Below, piece by piece: positions 60,831 to 64,000 of a DNA stretch of 64,000 nt. Positions within the stretch are counted from its first letter, which is position 1. Every line of letters begins with the position of its first letter. The notes under the pieces were generated by a model. It worked only from the letters and a program-made list of their open reading frames with translations, was not told the DNA's origin and did no database searches. The position numbers were made by a program, and so were the translations under genes. The DNA is from Streptomyces sp. XM4193 (lineage in GTDB: Bacteria > Actinomycetota > Actinomycetes > Streptomycetales > Streptomycetaceae). The stretch covers positions 1 through 64,000 of the forward strand of contig NZ_JALLGK010000008.1 in assembly GCF_023072595.1 (NCBI RefSeq). Reading direction: 5' to 3'.

Positions 60831-61544
60831 ATGCGAATCACTCGAACACTCGTCGGCGCCGTGGCTGTCGCCGTGCTGGCGGTCGGCTGCGGAGGAAGCG
60901 GGTCCGGCGACGGCACCGAGCCCGGTGGAAACGCCGCTTCCGGCTCCGGCGGAGTGGACGAGGGCGACGAGGCGCAGACGGACGGCGGCGAGAGCGAGGA
61001 GCTGCCGGTCAAGATCGACGCTCCGGTGGAGGAACTGCTGGAGGACCGTCCGAAGATCAGCCCCGAACCGCCCCGGGACGCCTCGGAGACCGAGCGAGTC
61101 GTGCACGACCTGCGCGAGAAGACGCTGGCCATGGCCGGTGTCGAGGGCAGGACGGCGGGCTCCTGCGCGGGCGGGGACGTCACCATGAAGGCCGGCGCCA
61201 CCACCACCTGCACGGTGACCTACGAGGGCCTCAAGGTGCCCTGGGAGGTCACCATCAGCGACCGGTACGAGCCCGGCAGCTTCGTCTTCACGTACCAGGC
61301 GAAGCCGCTGATGGGGCTGCTGACCGCCAGGGGCGTGGGCGGCGAGTTCTTCAAGCAGCAGAACCGGCGCGGCGTCGACCGGGTGCAGTGCAGCGAGATC
61401 CCGGACGCGGAGCTCGTCGAGCTCAACGTCCAGACCGAGCACCGCTGCCAGTACCCCCTCGACGAGGACGGCGAGGAGCGGTGGAGCGTGCGCGCGGTGG
61501 AGGTCCAGCCCTCGGGCCTGAGCTTCGGCCTGCCCCGCGACTGA
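60831..61544 (+). CDS. DUF4333 lipoprotein
   Basis: A 237-aa exported lipoprotein. The signal peptide ends with the lipobox AVGC (cysteine near residue 20), followed by a Gly/Ser/Asp/Glu-rich linker of about 45 residues. The C-terminal half holds two DUF4333-like modules with paired cysteines (GSCAGGDVTMKAGATTTCTVTYEG and VQCSEIPDAELVELNVQTEHRCQYP). Function unknown. The ATG lacks a strong ribosome site. Confidence 0.82.
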   Translation: MRITRTLVGAVAVAVLAVGCGGSGSGDGTEPGGNAASGSGGVDEGDEAQTDGGESEELPVKIDAPVEELLEDRPKISPEPPRDASETERVVHDLREKTLAMAGVEGRTAGSCAGGDVTMKAGATTTCTVTYEGLKVPWEVTISDRYEPGSFVFTYQAKPLMGLLTARGVGGEFFKQQNRRGVDRVQCSEIPDAELVELNVQTEHRCQYPLDEDGEERWSVRAVEVQPSGLSFGLPRD

Positions 61545-61634
61545 CACCGCCCCGCAGCCCGGCGGTGCTGGCAGTCCCGGCGGTGCTGGCAGCACCGCCG
61601 GCCCCGGCGGCCGATTCCCGCCGCCGGTGCGCGA

Positions 61635-61666
61635 GTTGCCCCCGCCCGTGTGTCGGCGGGGGCAAC
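61635..61666. terminator. Bidirectional terminator
   Basis: Perfect 12-bp arms (GTTGCCCCCGCC and its complement) with an 8-nt loop between convergent DUF4333 and amidase genes. An imperfect GGCGGTGCTGGCAG repeat precedes it. Confidence 0.8.
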
Positions 61667-61768
61667 CTGCGGGGCTCGGCCGGGTTCAGCCCCGTTGCGG
61701 ATTCGGGCGTGCGTGGGGGTGCGGCCCGAAGGTGCGGCGGGACCGTGCGTCCGCCGGGAGGAGCGGGG

Positions 61769-62896
61769 TCACGAGTTGACCAGGCTCATGTAGAAGTCCC
61801 AGTCCCAGTTGGGGCCGGGGTCGGTGTGGTCGTTGCCGGGCACCTCGTGGTGGCCGACGATGTGCTCGCGGTTCTTGGGGATGCCGTGCTTGTCCGCGAG
61901 GTGCTTGGTCAGCGCGGCCGAGGACCGGTACATGGCGTCGGTGAACCACGCGGGGTCGTCGACGAAGCCCTCGTGCTCCAGGCCGATCGAGTACGGGTTG
62001 CCGCCCCTCGCGTGCCAGCCGGTGTCGGCGTCGCGCACCATCTGGGTGACCTCCCCGTCCTGGGAGCGGATCACGTAGTGCGCGCTGACCTGGGCCTCGG
62101 GGTTCTGGAACCAGCTGATGGTGCCGGCGTACGAGCCCTGGGTGACGTGGACGACGACCGTGGAGATCGCGGCCGTACGGCCCTTGGTGTAGTTGCCGGC
62201 GTTGGCCGGGACCCAGGCGGCGGGCGGGTAGTCCTCGCTCGCGGCGCCCGCGCCGTGCGGACGCACGTCGGCCAGTTCACCGCGCTCGGGGCTGACCTCG
62301 CGCGGGGTGACGGTGACCTTCTCGCCGCCCTGGACCTTCGCGCTGATGCCGTCGGAGAGCAGCTCGTAGACGGTGTCAGCGTAGAGGCGGGCCGTCGAGT
62401 CGTCCTTGGCGCCGCCGTAACGGGCCACGGAGGTGTACCAGTTGTGGACGCCGTCGCGCTCCTCGGCCTCCAGGCCCTGGGCGTCCGCGTAGTCGCGCAG
62501 CACGGCGGCGGCGCCGAGGATGTTCGCCTCGCTCTCGCCCCGGAGGTCGGCGAGCGGTTCGCCGGTGAGGTCTGCGGCCTCGTTCAGCGTGGTGTGGCCG
62601 GGGTTGCCGACCAGGTGCATGACGCCGTAGCCGTTGGCGTGGCTGGGCTTGCCGTCGTGGTCGTTGAGCCGGGTCTCGCCGTAGCCGACCGCGACCAGCA
62701 GATCGCGCGGCACGTCGTACTTCTCCGCCGCGTCGGTGAAGGCGGCGGCCAGGGTCCCGCGTTCGGAACCGGTTTCGGCGGGGGCGGCGCCGGCCAGGTT
62801 TCCGGTGGCGACCAGCGCGGTGGCGGCCAGACCGCCGAGGACCGGGATGACCACTCGCTTCCTCAGCGAGGGGGTGCGCACGGTGCGTCGTGACAT
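61769..62896 (-). CDS. Secreted N-acetylmuramoyl-L-alanine amidase (Amidase_2)
   Basis: A 375-aa exported peptidoglycan amidase. Signal peptide about 1-37, then a helical lysozyme-like region (about 45-150, DLLVAVGYGETRLNDHDGKPSHANGYGVMHL). The zinc amidase domain starts near 215 with ligand histidines in VVVHVTQG, GLEHEG and VGHHEVPGNDHTDPGPNWDWDFY. It would cleave the bond between muramic acid and L-alanine. The ATG has GGAGGAG upstream. Confidence 0.93.
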   Translation of the reverse strand: MSRRTVRTPSLRKRVVIPVLGGLAATALVATGNLAGAAPAETGSERGTLAAAFTDAAEKYDVPRDLLVAVGYGETRLNDHDGKPSHANGYGVMHLVGNPGHTTLNEAADLTGEPLADLRGESEANILGAAAVLRDYADAQGLEAEERDGVHNWYTSVARYGGAKDDSTARLYADTVYELLSDGISAKVQGGEKVTVTPREVSPERGELADVRPHGAGAASEDYPPAAWVPANAGNYTKGRTAAISTVVVHVTQGSYAGTISWFQNPEAQVSAHYVIRSQDGEVTQMVRDADTGWHARGGNPYSIGLEHEGFVDDPAWFTDAMYRSSAALTKHLADKHGIPKNREHIVGHHEVPGNDHTDPGPNWDWDFYMSLVNS

Positions 62897-63074
62897 GTCT
62901 CCTCCGTTTTCCACTCGGGGCCGACGGCGCAACCTGCGGACGGTTTACGCGCGTTGACCACTACGACGGTGCGGGCAGCGACGTGTACACGTCAACCATT
63001 GGTGCAGAAAACACGGGAGTGGCGACGGGGCACCGGGGGGGGGCCGACGGCACGGGCGGAGCCCGGCGCGCCAC

Positions 63075-63998
63075 TCAGACAAGCACAGCGGCGATCACCA
63101 GCAGCGCAGGCACGGACAGGATCGTCGAGACGAAGATGGAGTCCCGCGCCAACAGCACCCCGGTGCCGTAGCGGCTGGCGTGCACGAAGATGTTCTGCGC
63201 GGTCGGCAGCGCCGCGATCACCGTCACCGCCAGCACGCCGGCCTGGTCGAGATCGAGCGCGTAGCGTGCCAGCAGGAAGGCGACGAGCGGCTGCATCACC
63301 ACCTTCAGCAGCACGATGACCGCCACCTCGGGCGCGTGGGTACCGCGTCCGGGCAGCGGGCCCAGCCGCAGCGATATCCCGTACGCGATCAGCATCGCCG
63401 GGATCGCCATCCCCGCCACCAGCGTGAGCGGGTCCTGGACCGGGGCCGGGAGACTCAGATCCAGTACCGAGAGCAGCACACCGATCGCCGAACCGATCAG
63501 CAGCGGGTTGGTCAGCGGCCGGCGCACGATCGTCCGCCAGGAGTGCGGCCCCTCGCTGGTGGCGATGTCCAGCACCGTCAGGCCCAGCGGCTGCATCAGC
63601 AGCAGCTGGATGAGGAGCATCGGCGCGATGAGCGCGGCGTCGCCGAGCACGTAACCGGCGATCGGCAGCCCGAGGTTGCCCGCGTTCACGTACGCGGCGG
63701 AGAACGCGCCGATCGTCGTCTCGGCCGCGTTCCGCTTCCACACCAGACGGGCCAGCAGGATCTGCGCCACCCCGACCACCAGCACGCTCCCGATGGAGGC
63801 CAGCAGCGGCGCGGAGAGGACGTCGGAGATGTCGGTGTCGGCCAGCACCGTGACCAGCAGGGCGGGGCTGGCGACGTAGAACGCCAGGCGGGACAGGAGG
63901 TGTTGCGCGCTCTCGTCCATCATCCGGATGTGAGCCAGCAGCCACCCGAGCGCGACGATCGAGCCGATCGTCGCGAAGCCGGTGAGCAGGCCGTTCAT
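63075..63998 (-). CDS. AEC-family permease (auxin efflux carrier-like)
   Basis: A 307-aa membrane transporter with ten predicted helices in two five-helix halves. The family's discontinuous-helix segment appears as YVNAGNLGLPIAGYVLGD near 100-117 and ALPTAQNIFVHASRYG near 263-278. Bacterial members transport malonate, malate or other small carboxylates. The substrate is unknown here. The ATG lies 2 bp from the right edge, so its upstream context is not visible. Confidence 0.92.
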   Translation of the reverse strand: MNGLLTGFATIGSIVALGWLLAHIRMMDESAQHLLSRLAFYVASPALLVTVLADTDISDVLSAPLLASIGSVLVVGVAQILLARLVWKRNAAETTIGAFSAAYVNAGNLGLPIAGYVLGDAALIAPMLLIQLLLMQPLGLTVLDIATSEGPHSWRTIVRRPLTNPLLIGSAIGVLLSVLDLSLPAPVQDPLTLVAGMAIPAMLIAYGISLRLGPLPGRGTHAPEVAVIVLLKVVMQPLVAFLLARYALDLDQAGVLAVTVIAALPTAQNIFVHASRYGTGVLLARDSIFVSTILSVPALLVIAAVLV

Positions 63999-64000
63999 CG

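Noticed and set aside
63035..63043. Run of nine G in the gap after the AEC permease gene
   Set aside because: Likely a homopolymer of no function or a sequencing-length uncertainty. It lies in non-coding DNA and disrupts nothing.

Overview
The window is high-GC actinobacterial chromosome and almost certainly comes from Streptomyces or a close relative. Codon third positions are nearly all G/C, GTG starts are common, and several lineage markers are present: the WhiG anti-sigma factor RsiG, the three-gene HBHA-type cassette, a pstSCAB-pit-CsoR run in Streptomyces-like order, DUF397 and DUF4333 proteins, and a rifamycin-associated element ahead of a HelR-type gene. It looks like chromosome-core DNA with a few accessory spots. 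I see no rRNA, tRNA, CRISPR array, insertion sequence or large biosynthetic cluster.

Layout. 0.2-6.1 kb (minus): proC, an ABC-2 drug-type exporter, an MMPL exporter, and a winged-helix regulator paired with a small membrane coiled-coil protein. 6.3-10.4 kb: a membrane protein, then a cobalamin riboswitch driving a BtuCDF-like ABC importer. 10.4-15.6 kb: YgfZ-like protein, then an FtsX permease/ATPase/PadR operon. 15.7-22.9 kb: an orphan sugar-binding protein and an alpha-glucosidase/binding protein/two-permease oligosaccharide operon, whose first permease carries a large extracytoplasmic insertion. 23.0-28.5 kb: dtd, rsiG, asparaginase, an Eis-like acetyltransferase, a HAD phosphatase and an ankyrin protein. 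28.6-34.1 kb: a DHA2 exporter behind a MerR-type promoter, two tandem RNHCP zinc-ribbon proteins, and an ECF42-type sigma factor with its DGPF partner. 34.3-38.4 kb: DUF2867, a UvrA-like ABC protein, and VOC/AraC genes.

38.7-44.5 kb: the HelR-type helicase with its upstream element, then a 1.4-kb segment bracketed by a 16-bp direct repeat and holding one unrecognised, possibly frameshifted gene, then the XRE/HBHA-like/DUF2516 cassette. 44.7-47.7 kb: a SpoIIE-type phosphatase with a degenerate receiver domain, and an NlpC/P60 hydrolase. 47.9-54.7 kb: PHO box, pstS-C-A-B, low-affinity phosphate transporter with its PhoU-like partner, and csoR. 55-64 kb: LppX-like lipoprotein, PAP2 phosphatase, transglycosylase/NlpC protein facing a VirB2-like mini-membrane protein, O-methyltransferase, DUF397 and DUF4333 proteins, Amidase_2 hydrolase and an AEC permease.

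Functionally the window combines nutrient uptake (B12, oligosaccharides, phosphate), drug and rifamycin self-protection, cell-wall hydrolysis and developmental control. The points most worth a second look are the rifamycin-associated element/HelR pair, the direct-repeat-bounded cassette beside it, the permease with an inserted beta-sandwich, and several well-formed operators whose regulators are not next door.
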